Origin: Ophioceras dolichostomum
Lineage: Eukaryota; Ascomycota; Sordariomycetes; Magnaporthales; Ophioceraceae
Length of the DNA: 64,000 nucleotides
Assembly: GCA_003049485.1 (NCBI GenBank)
Contig: PYST01000010.1
Coordinates: 64,500-128,499 of the forward strand
Reading direction: 5' to 3'
In this document: positions 23,267 to 35,100 of the stretch, piece by piece
Layout: each line of letters opens with the position of its first letter
Position numbering within the stretch: the first letter of the stretch is position 1
Made by a program: the position numbers and the translations under genes
The notes under the pieces: generated by a model
The model's database searches: none
What the model was told of the DNA's origin: nothing
Seen by the model: the letters and a program-made list of their open reading frames with translations, nothing else

Positions 23267-24689
23267 CGTGGCTGGCTTCGAGGGCGAGGGCGGTAGCGGG
23301 TGGTCGAAGGGGGAGGTGTCGAGGAGAAGAGATGAAGTTTAACAAATGAGGAAGGGAAGAGGATTCTCGGCTCGTCGGGAAGTATCCTCGGGAGTAGAGG
23401 TGGAGGGGTGCGGAGGGAAGTAGAGTAGCATCAGCGGCAGAGGAGTCCGTAGTCGGCACGAGAGAAGTGTCGAGAGTTCAAAACATTATTGCCACCGTGG
23501 GCATTGGAGGAGGTGATTCAACGCTCCGAGGTTCGTCTTCTCCCTTGTTCCAGGTCGAAGAACGAGGAGGCGACGGCACATGAAAAAGACGAATAGTGCG
23601 AGGTCTAGAATAGTTGCGTTAGCAAGACTACCTCTAGCTCCGTAGTAGGCGTTGTCGACGCCGACATTTGTTGGGGAGGAGAAGCAGAAACAAACAACCA
23701 GTCCCGTGGCTTCAACGTTCGTTCCATGCAAGATGGTGTCAGCGGTCAGCCACCACGGAAGGCAGCATTGCAACTGCACCAGCGTTAAGTCATCAATGTG
23801 GTCACACTGCGGGGGAGCCCACATATACGCTCTCAGCACAGGCTCAGTTGGGCTAGTTGCTTGGCTGAAGGCTCGCCGAGACGGGTCAGACCCACCACAG
23901 CTCAAGGGAACATCCCACCAACCCCCACTGTAACTTCGCTGTGGCCACAGCAGGCACGACGTCCTTCGTACTTGAACACTTGAACGCACGTCGGCACGCA
24001 AGGAATGAGGAATCCATTGCACTCAGAAGGAGGAAGGTTCTTGTCACGCCTGGGAGGAAGAAACGTCAACACGATTCTGACTTTCTGGCGCGATGGCTGG
24101 CCTGGATCCTCCCCGGGTTCGGTGGCCGGTCTCCCGCCGTTGGCCGCTGGCCTGGCCGCCTAGCTATGGCCTCCTCAATCAGCCGAGCCGTTACAAATTA
24201 GCACGAACAGACAGATTCGGCCAAAGGGTGCTAAGTTGGCCAACTTGGCGCTCATCGACAGACCGGCGCTCGTTAGTATCAGCGCCGGCGCCTCTTGAGT
24301 AACATGTGTAAATTACCTATGAATTTGAGTGGAAAAGGCTTCCACTGTCAATAACCGGGCACACCGGAAGGATTTTATGAAGCTTGCTGGAGGGGCTGGG
24401 TCCTGAGGCTTGGTCTGGATTCAGGGCGATCAAAGTTGTCCAGCCGCAGCCCCTGAGAGTTTGCCCCCTGGTTGGCCCATCATTGGCCCTGATGATGGAT
24501 TCGCTTCTTGCGGCTCGGCTTGTGATCATGATTTCACACATGATTGTACAGCCGCGTTTCTTGATGTCGTCCTGGAACTGCAAGACAGGTAGGGGTAGAC
24601 TTGGCACTTTGAGACAGAATAAATGACATCTCATTGGGCTATTGGGATTTTGGGATCCGCTCAACACAGAAAGGTCCTGAGGAATTCTC

Positions 24690-24801
24690 GTCGACACCGG
24701 GTCGTCCTCCTCCTCATCCGCTTGGGAACGTTCTTGTCGATTCGGTTATCATCAAAATAACGGTCACAAGCTGATGAGGAGGATGACGACCCCGTATCGA
24801 C
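24690..24801. repeat. Imperfect inverted repeat, 43-bp arms with 26-base loop
   Basis: The left arm (24690-24732, beginning GTCGACACCGGGTCGTC) and the reverse complement of the right arm (24759-24801, giving GTCGATACGGGGTCGTC) agree at 37 of 43 positions by eye, without gaps. RNA from either strand would form a long hairpin. It could be a small non-autonomous element remnant, a hairpin RNA precursor, or a transcription end signal. No flanking target duplication was obvious. Confidence 0.8.
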
Positions 24802-25164
24802 ATGGTCCTCTGTGAACCTCTTTGGTTCGGCGGATTTTGGGCTCTGACGGCCTCTGGCAGCTACTCTCAGGAGTCAACCGTCATTCAGTTCTTTGGCAGG
24901 GGAGCCTCAGTCTGTCTGGCTGCCTGACCGGCTGGCAGGACCCATGGCGGCTGTTTTCGCATCCCATAACCACTGCTCCTCCCCCATATTCAAGACACAC
25001 ACCACGAAAGATACAGAGAGCGAAAAAGAAAAAGTAAGAAAGCCCCTTCTGCTATTCCTGTCGTCCGTTCTACCCAGGCTTTGCGGGCCGTGATCCAGAT
25101 GTCCACAAAACGATCTAATGAACGAACCTAAGCAAGGAACTGTAGTCATAAGAGAAGAAAATAA

Positions 25165-25167
<3 letters not shown>

Positions 25168-25201
<34 letters not shown>

Positions 25202-25203
25202 AC
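25168..25203 (+). repeat. Dinucleotide repeat (CA)18
   Basis: Perfect CA run downstream of the ATG3 stop codon. Confidence 0.95.
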
Positions 25204-25365
25204 TGCTCTAAAGTAGAGAGATAAGAAAACGGTGTTGTTATGAGAGAGAGAAAGAACGAGGTGGCTAATGAAAAAAAAATACGGTGACGACGAAGTCAGG
25301 CTTGATCTGACTGACTATCTTGACCGACTGACCGGCCAAACTTGACTGGTAGACTTGCGCGAAGT

Positions 25366-26752
25366 CTACATGGCCATGGTGAAGTCGTGCTCGATGCCGG
25401 GCGTGACGCTCGCAATGAACTGGAGCAGGGGGGCCACAACGTTAGCTTGAAACGATAATATACGAAAGAGGTCGGGAGAATAACGAAAGAGGATGGAAGA
25501 GGGAAATAGGATATCTTCTTACCTTGAGGAAGACAACGAGGTACTGATCAACACGGATAGCGACCTCCTCCAAATCATCGACATCGCCATGCTGGATATC
25601 CTCCCACTCATCCTTGCTTTCCCCCCCTGACGAAGTCGCCGTCGCTCCTTCTCCTCCACTAGAAACGTCAAGCTTGCCCACCCCCTCCACCAAGCCCTCA
25701 ACTCCTCCTCTCTTAGCCTCTTCTTCTTCTGCTTCCTTCTTCTCCTTCTCCTTGGCGGCCCTCAGCTTCTCCCTGCGGACCTGCAGCGCGGCGTCGGCGC
25801 GGTCCAGCAGCGACTTCATGACGGGCGCGTGCTTGCAGGGGTGCACGCTCGCCATCTTGACGGCGTTCGCGAAGAAGGGGAAGTCCTCCAGCGTGACGGT
25901 CTTGTCCTTGTAGTCGCCCATGATGTCCTCCATCATGTGCTGGGGCGGCAGGGGCTGGCCGTTGGAGAGGTAGCCCGACAGGTAGACGCGCGGGGTGCGG
26001 TAGTAGGGCGAGTACATGATGTAGAGGTTGTAGGTACGGCGGCCGCTTGAACAAAGGAGGTAAAGAGTTAGCAGAGAGGTAGGTTAGCTCAAAGTCCCCT
26101 AGGCCTAAGCCAGGGTCGTGAGAGACAGGGGAGAGAGAGAAAGAAAAACTTACGACTGTCCTGAGGGATCAACATCTCTAATGATAGCCTCATCGTCCTC
26201 CTCGTCCTCCATATCAGGAATATCATCCTCATCGTCATCCCCCTGCGCCCGCTCCCCCGCATTGCCCGCATCGTCCACAGTGCGCACCTCCTTCGCCATA
26301 GCCGCCTGTTTCGCACCGGTCGCAGCAGCACCCGTGGAAGCAGAAGAAGATCCCGCACCGGTCCTCAACCAGCCATCATCATCACCACCATCTCCTCCAC
26401 CAGCCGAGGCGCCGGCTCCCCTCTCACCACCCCCACCAAAGTCGTCCCCGTCCGCAACAAGCGTGTCCTCCACCCCGGCGTCCCCCGCGAAGTTATCGTT
26501 CAGCCTCCTGTAGCACGGCACGTTGCGCGTGACCAGGAACTGTTTTCCCGGGGGCAGATGCGAGGCGCGCTTGCTCTCGGGGTCGGCGTCGGCCCAGCTC
26601 CAGGTCGGGAACTTGCCCACGAGGTAGTCGCCCGCGGCGACGAACTCCTCGGGCGTGATCTCGCCCGTGTCGCGGAAGGTGGACGTATGCGAGACGGGCG
26701 CGTACCGGTCGCGGAGGGTGTTAACGACTGAGTAGATGCTGCCGATGTTCAT
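25366..26752 (-). CDS. ATG3: Atg3, E2-like enzyme of Atg8 lipidation
   Basis: Three exons, 26752..26154, 26045..25523 and 25429-region trimmed to 25419..25366, close to 392 codons (391 residues). Donors are GTAAGT and GTAAGA; acceptors are TTCAAG and CTCCAG. The start MNIGSIYSVVNTLRDRY and the block TPEEFVAAGDYLVGKFPTWS are the conserved Atg3 N-terminus, including the amphipathic membrane-sensing helix. VPCYRRLNDNF precedes an acidic flexible insertion (about 105-195) that normally binds Atg7 and Atg12. The catalytic cysteine is Cys270 in HPCKHA. The last exon (FIASVTPGIEHDFTMAM) is the conserved Atg3 C-terminus. Atg3 takes Atg8 from Atg7 and transfers it to phosphatidylethanolamine during autophagosome formation. 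A Lys/Glu-rich, Gly/Ser insertion at about 285-345 lengthens the protein relative to yeast (310 residues). Confidence 0.96.
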
Positions 26753-28002
26753 CGTTGCTGCGGCTTTTCTTTTCCTTGTCTGTCTTTTTTTTTGTTCCTC
26801 CTTTCGTTTGTTCCTTTGACGTTGGAGATAAGGTGTCTGAGAGGAGATAGAGAGGGAGAGCGAGAGAGAGAGAAAACAAGAGGGCTTGAAAAGTGTGTAA
26901 CGGCGGCCGTTTATTGTGGGAGTGGTGGTGGTGTTGGCTGCTCCGTTTGCTAGTCGGCCGCTCCAACTGGCCTAGCTAAAAGGCTCTCCGTATGTCGTAT
27001 TCAGAGTTGTGATGTCACAGAAGTTCCGAAAGGACCAAAGGAAGACAAAAAGGTCGTAGATAACCAACTAGGTAGGTAGGTAGGTGGTCTTCAAGAGAAG
27101 AGGATATCCGTGTAGCTACTGCTGCTGCCTACGCCGTGTGTTTGGAAGGTGTATTCAAAGAAGAATAGGTAAACAAACACTTTGTTTATAAGGATAGCAC
27201 GGAATGGATCAATCACCGGCCACCGTTCAGCTGTGACGTTGGGGTGGCGGGGAAGGTCGATCACATGGTGGGGTCAAGCTTGTGGAATAAGCAGGCACCT
27301 CATGGGTCACCAGCCGGGCTGCTGCGGATGCCTGGCCTTATCTTATCAGAGTCTAGCTGCTTCTGACGAGGCTCTAGAGTCACACCCGCTGACACCCACT
27401 GAGAGTAGAAAGCACGCGCAGAGTCCATGATATTGAGTTGGGTATCTCATACTGCAGGGGCATTATCGCCCCTTGCCTTCTCTCTCTTTCCTTCCCTCAA
27501 GCAGGACTGTCGATTGTGACTCCCGTCTCCATCTTCTCTTGTAGCAGCATTAATAGGTAGTAGGTAGTGACACGAGTGCCATTTCAGCTCGGTCCCTCTG
27601 GCCTTGCCTAGCACTTTTTCATCCGCAAGAAACAACGGCGAATTTTTTTACAGGAAGGGGTGGTAGAGCAACGATTAAGATATATTGTACAGCCGAAGAG
27701 AGAGAGAGAGAGAGAGAGAAAAAAAAAAAAAAAGCAAAGACCTAACCATGTTCCGCTCCCACTTCGGGGGAGGCCCCATTTTTGTTCCCGAGACCGAGTC
27801 TAATGCGATGTAAATGCTGATGCTGTAATGTCTGGGGGGGTCATAATACACACAAAAAGGAAAGAGGTAGAGGTGTTTGGGGAGGGCAAAAACAACAAGA
27901 AAAAAAAAAAGAAATTAATACATGTGTCCTGCCGTGTCGGTTCATGGGCTGACCGCAATGAAGGTTGCCATCTCCATGCCACGCCACGCACATTGCCCAG
28001 AC
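26753..28002. other. Intergenic: ATG3 promoter side and RIM2 3' side
   Basis: About 1.25 kb. It contains a TAGG cluster at 27070-27085 and the GA/A run at 27697-27734. No gene is supported. Confidence 0.45.
27697..27734 (+). repeat. (GA)11 followed by a 16-A run
   Basis: A simple GA repeat runs into homopolymer A, about 270 bases past the RIM2 stop codon. Confidence 0.9.
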
Positions 28003-28297
28003 TTATGAATCGGCCGATGGCTTCTTCTTCTCTGGTCGGTTCAGGAGCAGGAGGATGCCCTCGTACATGCCGAACATGATGGCGGCGCTGGGGACGGTGC
28101 GCAGGAGGTGAGGGGTCATGCCTCCGTAGAGGCCCGCCATGCCCTCCTCGAGCCAGACGGTGCGGAAACACTGGACGAGTCCGGTGTATTTCGGGCGGCC
28201 GTCCGCCATGGGCGCTTGGCGGAGGCGGGTGCGAGCAACCTGCGAGGGGCAGTCCAGTCAGTCAGTCAGTCAGTCAGTCGGGGATAGACAAGAGACG

Positions 28298-28342
<45 letters not shown>

Positions 28343-29478
28343 CTCTTACCTCGTGGGGGTAAGTAGCCACCGCAGCGATGAGCTTCGCCCCGCCCGCAGC
28401 GCCGGCGTTCCCGGTCCAGTCGACGACGGAGTCGGCCATCGTCTTCTCCCGCCCGCTCGCGACGATGCTCTCCTCGCGCTTCCTCAGCATGGCCTTGAGG
28501 CGCTCGTACATGACCCACTGGAAGGTGGACTCGGCCACGCCCAGGTAGCTGGCGCTCATGCCCTTGTAGAGGCCCCTCACGCCCTCGTCGCGGACGACCT
28601 GGCGGATGCAGTCCCACGAGTTGCGGTACTTGCGGCTCGTCTGGCCCTGGGAGAGGCGCGCCACGTTCTTATCCAGCTGCAGCCTGGTTTTGACGAGCCA
28701 GATCGGGTTGGTCGCGGTCGAGGTCGTTATGCCCGCGGCGACGGCGGAGACTAGGTGCACCCACGCGGGCTCCTCGTCGCGGACGTAGTTGAAGTGGGAG
28801 GCTAGGAACTGCTTCGAGTTGCCGTACGTGAAGAAGTTGATGGAGCGCGCGGGGACGACGCCCACGAGGTTCGGGCCGAGTCCTTTGAAGAGCGCGCGGG
28901 GGCCCTCTTGCCGGTAGACGGAGCCTAGGATGGCGAACGTTTCTGATAGGTGCTGGCCGGCTATGCGGAGGGGAGCCGTGAGGCCTCTGGGTTGGATTGT
29001 AGGTGGTGCCGCTTGTTGACGGCTGCGGAGGTGTTGCTGGTAGAGGTCGGATTGGAGACGGGTCTTTAGCACGTCTAGGGGCGCCGTGAGCGCGGCTGCT
29101 GTCATGCCGCCGATTCTGTAAGGAAATAAAAAAAAAGCAATTTGGTGTTAGCGCGCGAGTTCACCGTGGAGTTTGGTGCCCGTCCCGTCCCGTCCGTCCG
29201 GAGTAGGGACGACGCGAGGGACGAGAGACCAAGGACGCTAAGGTACAAGGTAGGTAGGTGGTAAGTCCATACCCTCCTGCAACGAAGTGAGACCAGGACT
29301 TCGCAAATGGTGATTTCTCTTTAGCGGTCACGCTGCCTTTGCCGGATCTAGCGGCGCCGGTAGGTGGTATCGCGCCTCCAGTCTCGCGGGACTGGCTTAG
29401 AGGAGGGTGCTCGATTCCTTTCAGGGGATCATTGTCGCCCTTGCCCAGGGCGGCGGCCCCGCCTTCGTGCGCAATCAT
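28003..29478 (-). CDS. RIM2: Rim2-type mitochondrial carrier (pyrimidine nucleotide transporter, SLC25A33/36 family)
   Basis: Three exons, 29478..29273, 29115..28350 and 28239..28003, close to 403 codons (402 residues). Donors are GTATGG and GTAAGA; acceptors are TTACAG and TCGCAG. Three carrier repeats are visible with their signatures: PLDVLKTRLQSD, NPIWLVKTRLQLD and YPHEVARTRL. The first splice gives HFVAGGIGGMTAAALTAPLD. The matrix motif LFKGLGPNLVGVVPARSINF and GLYKGMSASYLGVAESTFQW match Rim2, which exchanges pyrimidine (deoxy)nucleotides, often with iron, across the inner membrane. The N-terminal 65 residues are a polar extension, as in yeast Rim2. The second intron (28349..28240) is almost wholly microsatellite and falls exactly between HE and VAR of the third signature. 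This is the second mitochondrial carrier in the window, but the two are not adjacent or close in sequence. Confidence 0.9.
28255..28341 (-). repeat. Compound microsatellite filling RIM2 intron 2
   Basis: On the plus strand this reads CAGT/GTCA repeats, then a long CT run, then a GT run. On the transcript strand the CTGA units supply several overlapping branch-site-like CTGAC words before the CGCAG acceptor. Confidence 0.9.
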
Positions 29479-32141
29479 GACCTCGTCGTTCTCTCGGGTC
29501 GAACAATATTCCGCCGTCTCTCCTTACCCCAGGAGCTGCTTGTACTGGTTACAAGCCGCCTGGTCCGCGTTGGTATGAATTGTCGTATAATCGATTGGAA
29601 CAAGATCAGGTGAGAACTGAAAGACTTAAGTCGCGAGCTCGTTCCTGATGGTGACGATGATGTTGGGGTCGGTCACGAATTGGAATCGGCGCAGACGAGG
29701 CTCCTGTTTTCAAAGCCTTGCTGGGGGAGGAGTAGAAATCAAAGAATCAAACGAGCGAACGAATTCGAAAATGCAATTATAAGGAATAACACAAGGTTGC
29801 TGCTTCCGCACGCAGAAAAGTTGAAGACGAAAAAAATCGGGAATGACGGAGCTCCTGATGGTGGAGACGCGACTGCCCAAGGAGAAAATAAAAAGTTTAT
29901 CGATAATCCGATAAGCTATGGGTACAGCGGGGAGGTGTCTTGAGTGGTGTTAGTGCCACCCGCAAAGAGGCTACTATGATGATCCCTGAGGAGAAAAGAT
30001 GGCCCTGGAATGAGGACGCTACCGACGATGCAGAGGAGTAGGAAATTCTACCGGGATAGCCAGGCAGGAAAGACGTGGAGTAGGAGCATAGAAGGGGCCT
30101 CCCAAAAGACGACGAAATGAAGCTATCCCGACTTCCCGTGACGGCTTGAACAAACCATTCCAGTCCTTCAACGATCATGCCTGGCAGGCCCCCCCGGAAA
30201 AAAAAAGCAGACGGTCCAAAGAGTCGCCGCTTGGTCCTTTAACGAACACACGAGGCACCGATTTCCAGCAGACGAGACGATAGAGCCGCTGCCCAGGGAG
30301 AGGAGGCACACCCCTGAGCTGTTCATCCAAACTTAGAGGCACAGAACTCCTGAGTACGAGGCAGTGAAGTTTCCTCACTCGCCCTGGCTTTACACGGCTG
30401 CTGAACTTCGCATCCCCAGCCGGTAGATTTTGGCTGCGCACAACTTGAAGTTATCTAGGTACCTAGGTATTCAGTCCGTATGCAGGCTGTATCGTGTGTT
30501 GTACGGTCATGTAGATCACGCCATGTATTCTGCGGCGACACCTGACCTGACTTATACGGTACAGTACGGAGTAGAGTACACTCCGGCCCGTGGACAAGAA
30601 CCGTACGTACGGGTACAGATTCTAATACTCCGTACATTACATCGCACCTAAACCCTGATGTGAACGGTGGTCTGGGCGCGTGGGTGCAGAGCTGTACCGC
30701 CGCCAAGAGATCGATCCGGGTCTGCGGGACCTGTTCTCCTTGTCTCGTGACGAACGGGTATGTGACGTGACTCAATTCCCCCACGGCCCTCGGACGTGAT
30801 CACGTCACGCGAGGAGAGGATAGGACGAAGGGGTTATGCTTAAAGATAGGCCAGAGTTCGGATGAACAGCCCGCAAGATTCGCATCTGCTGGAGAGGGAG
30901 GTAGGCGGAGACTCCGGTTTGGTGATCCACTGCCGCCAGTGCGCCAGTGCCAATGATCCCTCAGACCGGTCGGCCCCACGGATGTGAACCGACGACCTCA
31001 CTCCCGGGGCACACGGAGGTGGAGGCGCAACCCCGATGCCCAAAAAAGATGTGCTTCCCATTGATGTCTTCTTGGTCTGCAATCTAAACTACCAAATGGC
31101 CATGGAAGAGAGTGTGTGTGATAGAGAGATCTTCTTGACTGAGAACGCCCAACCGTGTGAAATCCCGTGCATTGCGCCACGTGGCATACCATCATGATTG
31201 TGTGTAATGTGCCCCAATATCCTCCCATCGTCCACCCAAAGAGTACCAAAAAATACCTGATCCGTAAAAGCTAGAGTGATTGATTAGGGCGCTCTTGCGC
31301 TGAGCAAGAAAAGACCTGAGCAAATTAGGACTGAAAGCCCTAGAGATGATTCCTCCAATATGCAGTGAAGACAAGTGCAAACTCTTCAGTTCGGCTGAAG
31401 AAAAAGATGTGTGTGTGTAATCTTGACGGTGTGATGTTGCATCTTCAGGACTGGCTTCGTTCACAGCTGGGCTGGTTGGCATGCGTGGGCTGTGAAGAAA
31501 AGAAGGGAACCTTTTGCCAGTAAAGAGCGAAGTCGATCACAAATCCCTCCCCTCATCTCGGTCAAGGGAAAGGAAAGGGAGTTGCTGAAAAGAAAGAGAG
31601 CCTTGACCAGGCAAAAGACTGACACCCTGCTCCCAAGTCGTCGAAAGAAAGAGGGACGAAGGAAATAGAGAGACAAGGAGATTGAGGGGGGGGGGAGGGG
31701 TGATAGGAATGTTTCCGAGTGAGCCGCGAAAAAGGGGAGACGAAATGACAGACTGGGGAGGGAATTAAGGGCAGGGAATGGGCTTGTTTCCGAGCAACAG
31801 AGGGCCACTTAGTCAGTTAATAGACCGGCCTCCTGCTTCCAAGTCGCGGATGGGGAAAAGGAGACAACGAAAGACGAGAGAAAAGACAAGTGGGCAGAAG
31901 GAAAGAAGCAGATGCCCTGTTCTGTTTTCCAAACAAGCTGCAGGGGAAAGGGGACCTTGGCCAGTTTGAGATTAGTCCCTCCTCGCAGGCGGAAAGAAAG
32001 AGTGAAAAAGAGAGACAAAAGAAAGAAAGACAGAGAGGCGCAAGGGGGGCAGAAAAGAAAGACAACAGAACGAAATGCCACATCTCTGAACGAGGGAAGG
32101 CAGAGCACGCAGCTCATGACATGAAAGGAAACCACCAAAAA
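29479..32141. other. Intergenic: RIM2 promoter side and 3' side of the Q-rich RRM gene
   Basis: About 2.7 kb, no supported gene. Palindromic TACGGAGTA/TACTCCGTA words occur near 30553 and 30628. A stretch at 31500-32100 is strongly purine-rich on the plus strand. A GGTTCACATCC word on the minus strand near 30980 resembles a tRNA B box but lacks the conserved A and a cloverleaf. Confidence 0.45.
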
Positions 32142-35100
32142 CTACTTATAGTCGTCCGAGGCCGTGCCGTCGCCAAAGGCGCGGGTGAGGATCTGCTCGA
32201 GCACGTGGAACTCGCGCGATGCCGCGTCGGCCAGGGTCATGTCGTCGAAGGCCTGGCCTGAGGGCAGCTTGAGCTCGTACCACAGGTAGCCGAAGTACGG
32301 GTTCGTGTACTTCGTCTTGGCGCAGATCTCGTCGCGCTGCTGGAAGGGGTAGTACTCAGCGCGGTCGATAGTCTCCTCTCGGATGATAGCAATGTAATAC
32401 TATAGTAAGAGAAAAGAAAAAAGACAAAGAAAAGGAAGTTAACACCATTGAGCGGTACGCTACTCGCGAAGGGGGAAAAAAGAAGAGGAAGAAAAAAAAT
32501 CACCTCGATAAGATCATAAGGCATAGTCAGCTTCGTGGTCAGACCATAGAAGTGGACGTACGCCTCCGGGAAGCGCGGCAGGCCGAACTCTGCCTTCTTG
32601 TCCTCCGAGAGCTGGGTGAGGCGCGCGATGTCGAACTTCTGCACGATGGTGAAGCCCGGGCAGGTCATGGCCGTGTGGACGAGCCGCGAGCGCAGCTGCC
32701 CCGTGAGCACATGCGAATGCTTATTGAACTTGAGGGACATGTCCAGGAGCCGAAGAAGGTCGTAGCAGGCATTAAAAATCGCGTACCGCTGGCTGATGCT
32801 GATCAGGTGCGTCATTCGCCACGGCATCTTGCGGATAGTGCTAATCATGTTCTCGAACGGGCGTTGAGGGCAGTCCTTAGAGAACGGGGACTGTGAAACG
32901 GGCAAAAAGGGAGAGGGTGTGCGGTGAGTTAGTTCTACGATGTCTACGATCTAGGTACCTACTGCAAGGTAGTGCCGACGAAGGGAAGAAGGAGATGGAG
33001 TGAGAGAAGAAGGGAAAAAAAGAACAGAACGTACCCGCTGTGGGATCTCCACGTGCTTGACCAGCATGGTCATCTCCTCCAAGGTTATAAAGCCCTTGAA
33101 GGTGTTGAAGCGGTCAGTGACATCAACCGCCTGAATCCGCGGGTACGTGCCCTCCCAAAGAACGCCTCGGGCGTGAGGGAAAAGGGCCTTCATCAACGCA
33201 CTCTGTGAGGAATTCTCGATCTCAACGGGCCTGTCTCCGATCTTGCACTGCCGACCAGACTTGCGCAGCTGCTCGAACCGGTCGAATGCCTTCATCGCGT
33301 CCTCGTGAGTCAGAAACTCGACATAGGCATCGTTGGTCTTGCTCGAGACGCGATCCATGATGATGTGCACCGGCTCGTGGTTGTCGTTCAGGATCTTCGC
33401 ATTGCGGCCCAGGAGGGCCACGATCTCAGAACGTTGGGTGCCGAAGGGGATCTGTGGATTGCGTTAGTATCAGATCCTGAAACGACGCAATCGCCCGGAC
33501 TAACGGATAGGGGAAAAGAGGACTGAGGAACAGGGAGAGAGGAGAGAGGGAGACAAAGAATGGGAAACAGAGAGAAGGAGAGAGAAGACGACTCACGTTC
33601 TTCAGCTTGAGGACGCCGTTGGTGCACGGCTCGAGCGACATGGAGCCACAGGCGTCCTCGAACGGGAAGTTAGTAGGGGCCAGGGCCTCCGCGACGGTCG
33701 GACGGCCGGTCGGGGTCGAGGTCAGGGTGTTGAGGTGCTGCGAGCGGTAGGCGCGGACGTGATCCGGGACCTCGAGCACCTTGATAGGCCGCTGCGGCTG
33801 CACGAGCGGCGGCGGCTGCACGACGATCGGCGGTGGCTGCATGACCATCGCCGGCTGCTGGACTTGCGAATCACCCTGCTGCACAATCTCCTGCTGCTGC
33901 ACAACGATCGGGGTCGCCTGCACGGTGGTCGCCGGCTGCTGCGGAACCAGAGGCTGCGACTGCACAGCCAGCGACGGCTGCTGTGGCTGCACGACAGGCT
34001 GCTGCTGAACAACGGGTTGCTGCTGCACGACAGGTTGCTGCTGCACGACGGGCTGCTGCTGGAGAACAGGCTGCTGCATCTGCACAAAAGACTGCTGCAC
34101 AGGCTGAGGCTGCTGCTGCACAAGCAGCGGCGGCGGCGTCTGCTGAACAACAGGTTGCTGCTGCACGACGGGATGCTGCTGCATGAGAGGTTGCTGCTGC
34201 ATGAGAGGTTGCTGCTGCACGAGAGGTTGCTGCTGCATGAGAGGTTGCTGCTGCATGAGAGGTTGCTGCTGCACAAGCGGCGGCGTCTGTTGAACAAAAG
34301 ACTGCTGCACAGACTGGGGCTGCTGAACGAAAGACTGTTGGACAGGAGCCTGGGGTTGCTGCTGGACAAGTGGCTGCTGCTGCTGAACAAATGGCTGCCC
34401 CTGCTGAGAAAATGGCTGCTGCTGCTGGACGGGACCATGAGGCTGCTGGACTGGAACCTCAGGCTGTGGCCAAGAAGGATTCTGCCCCATGTGGTAGGTA
34501 TAGCCCACTCCCGGAATCCACCGACCGAAGGGTGAACCGATTGGCGTGTCTGTAGGCGGACGCATAGTAAGAGGGTAGCGTTTGCTCGGGGGCAGCTCCG
34601 GCACAAACTTGTGCGTGCGAAAGTGCTCCCGCATCTCGGCGAAGTTGGCGGCATGCATCTCGCGGTCCATCTCCTCCTGAGACTTGAGGAAGCTGGGTCG
34701 GGCAAACGACGACGGCCTGCTCTGGAACGGGTACGATGTAGTAGTAGATCCGAGTCCCAGTGAGGAGGATCCTCCGCCGCCGCCGTTGCCTAAGCCGGCG
34801 CGGGGGTTGAAGGGGGGCGGCGGCATCGCCGGTCCACCGTCCAGGCCGAAGCGGCTGTTGCTGACTCTGTTCGCGAACGGGTTGCCGCTGTTGCCGAAGG
34901 GCTCGCCGCCTCTGTTCAGCGTGTCCAGTCCGGGCCGCGGGTAGTGGTGCTCGCGTCCGTCGACCGACAGGGTGAAGGGGTCCTCGTAGAACCCGCGACT
35001 CCACTGCGGCCGCTGGTTCTCGCCGCCCAGCTCGGGCCGGTTGTTGTGGTACGGCGTGCGTCCGGCGTTCTGCGCGTTCAGTGGGGACAGGGACTGGGAC

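Larger units (their letters stand above)
23267..25365. other. Intergenic: NVJ2 promoter side and ATG3 3' side, with an inverted repeat
   Basis: About 2.1 kb without a supported gene. It contains the imperfect inverted repeat at 24690-24801, a 14-bp palindrome at 24233-24246 and a CA repeat at 25168-25203. Confidence 0.5.

Noticed and set aside
24233..24246. 14-bp palindrome AAGTTGGCCAACTT
   Set aside because: Single short palindrome; expected by chance at this scale and no matching copy nearby.
30960..31020. GGTTCACATCC on the minus strand as a possible tRNA T-arm
   Set aside because: The invariant A58 is C and the stems do not pair.
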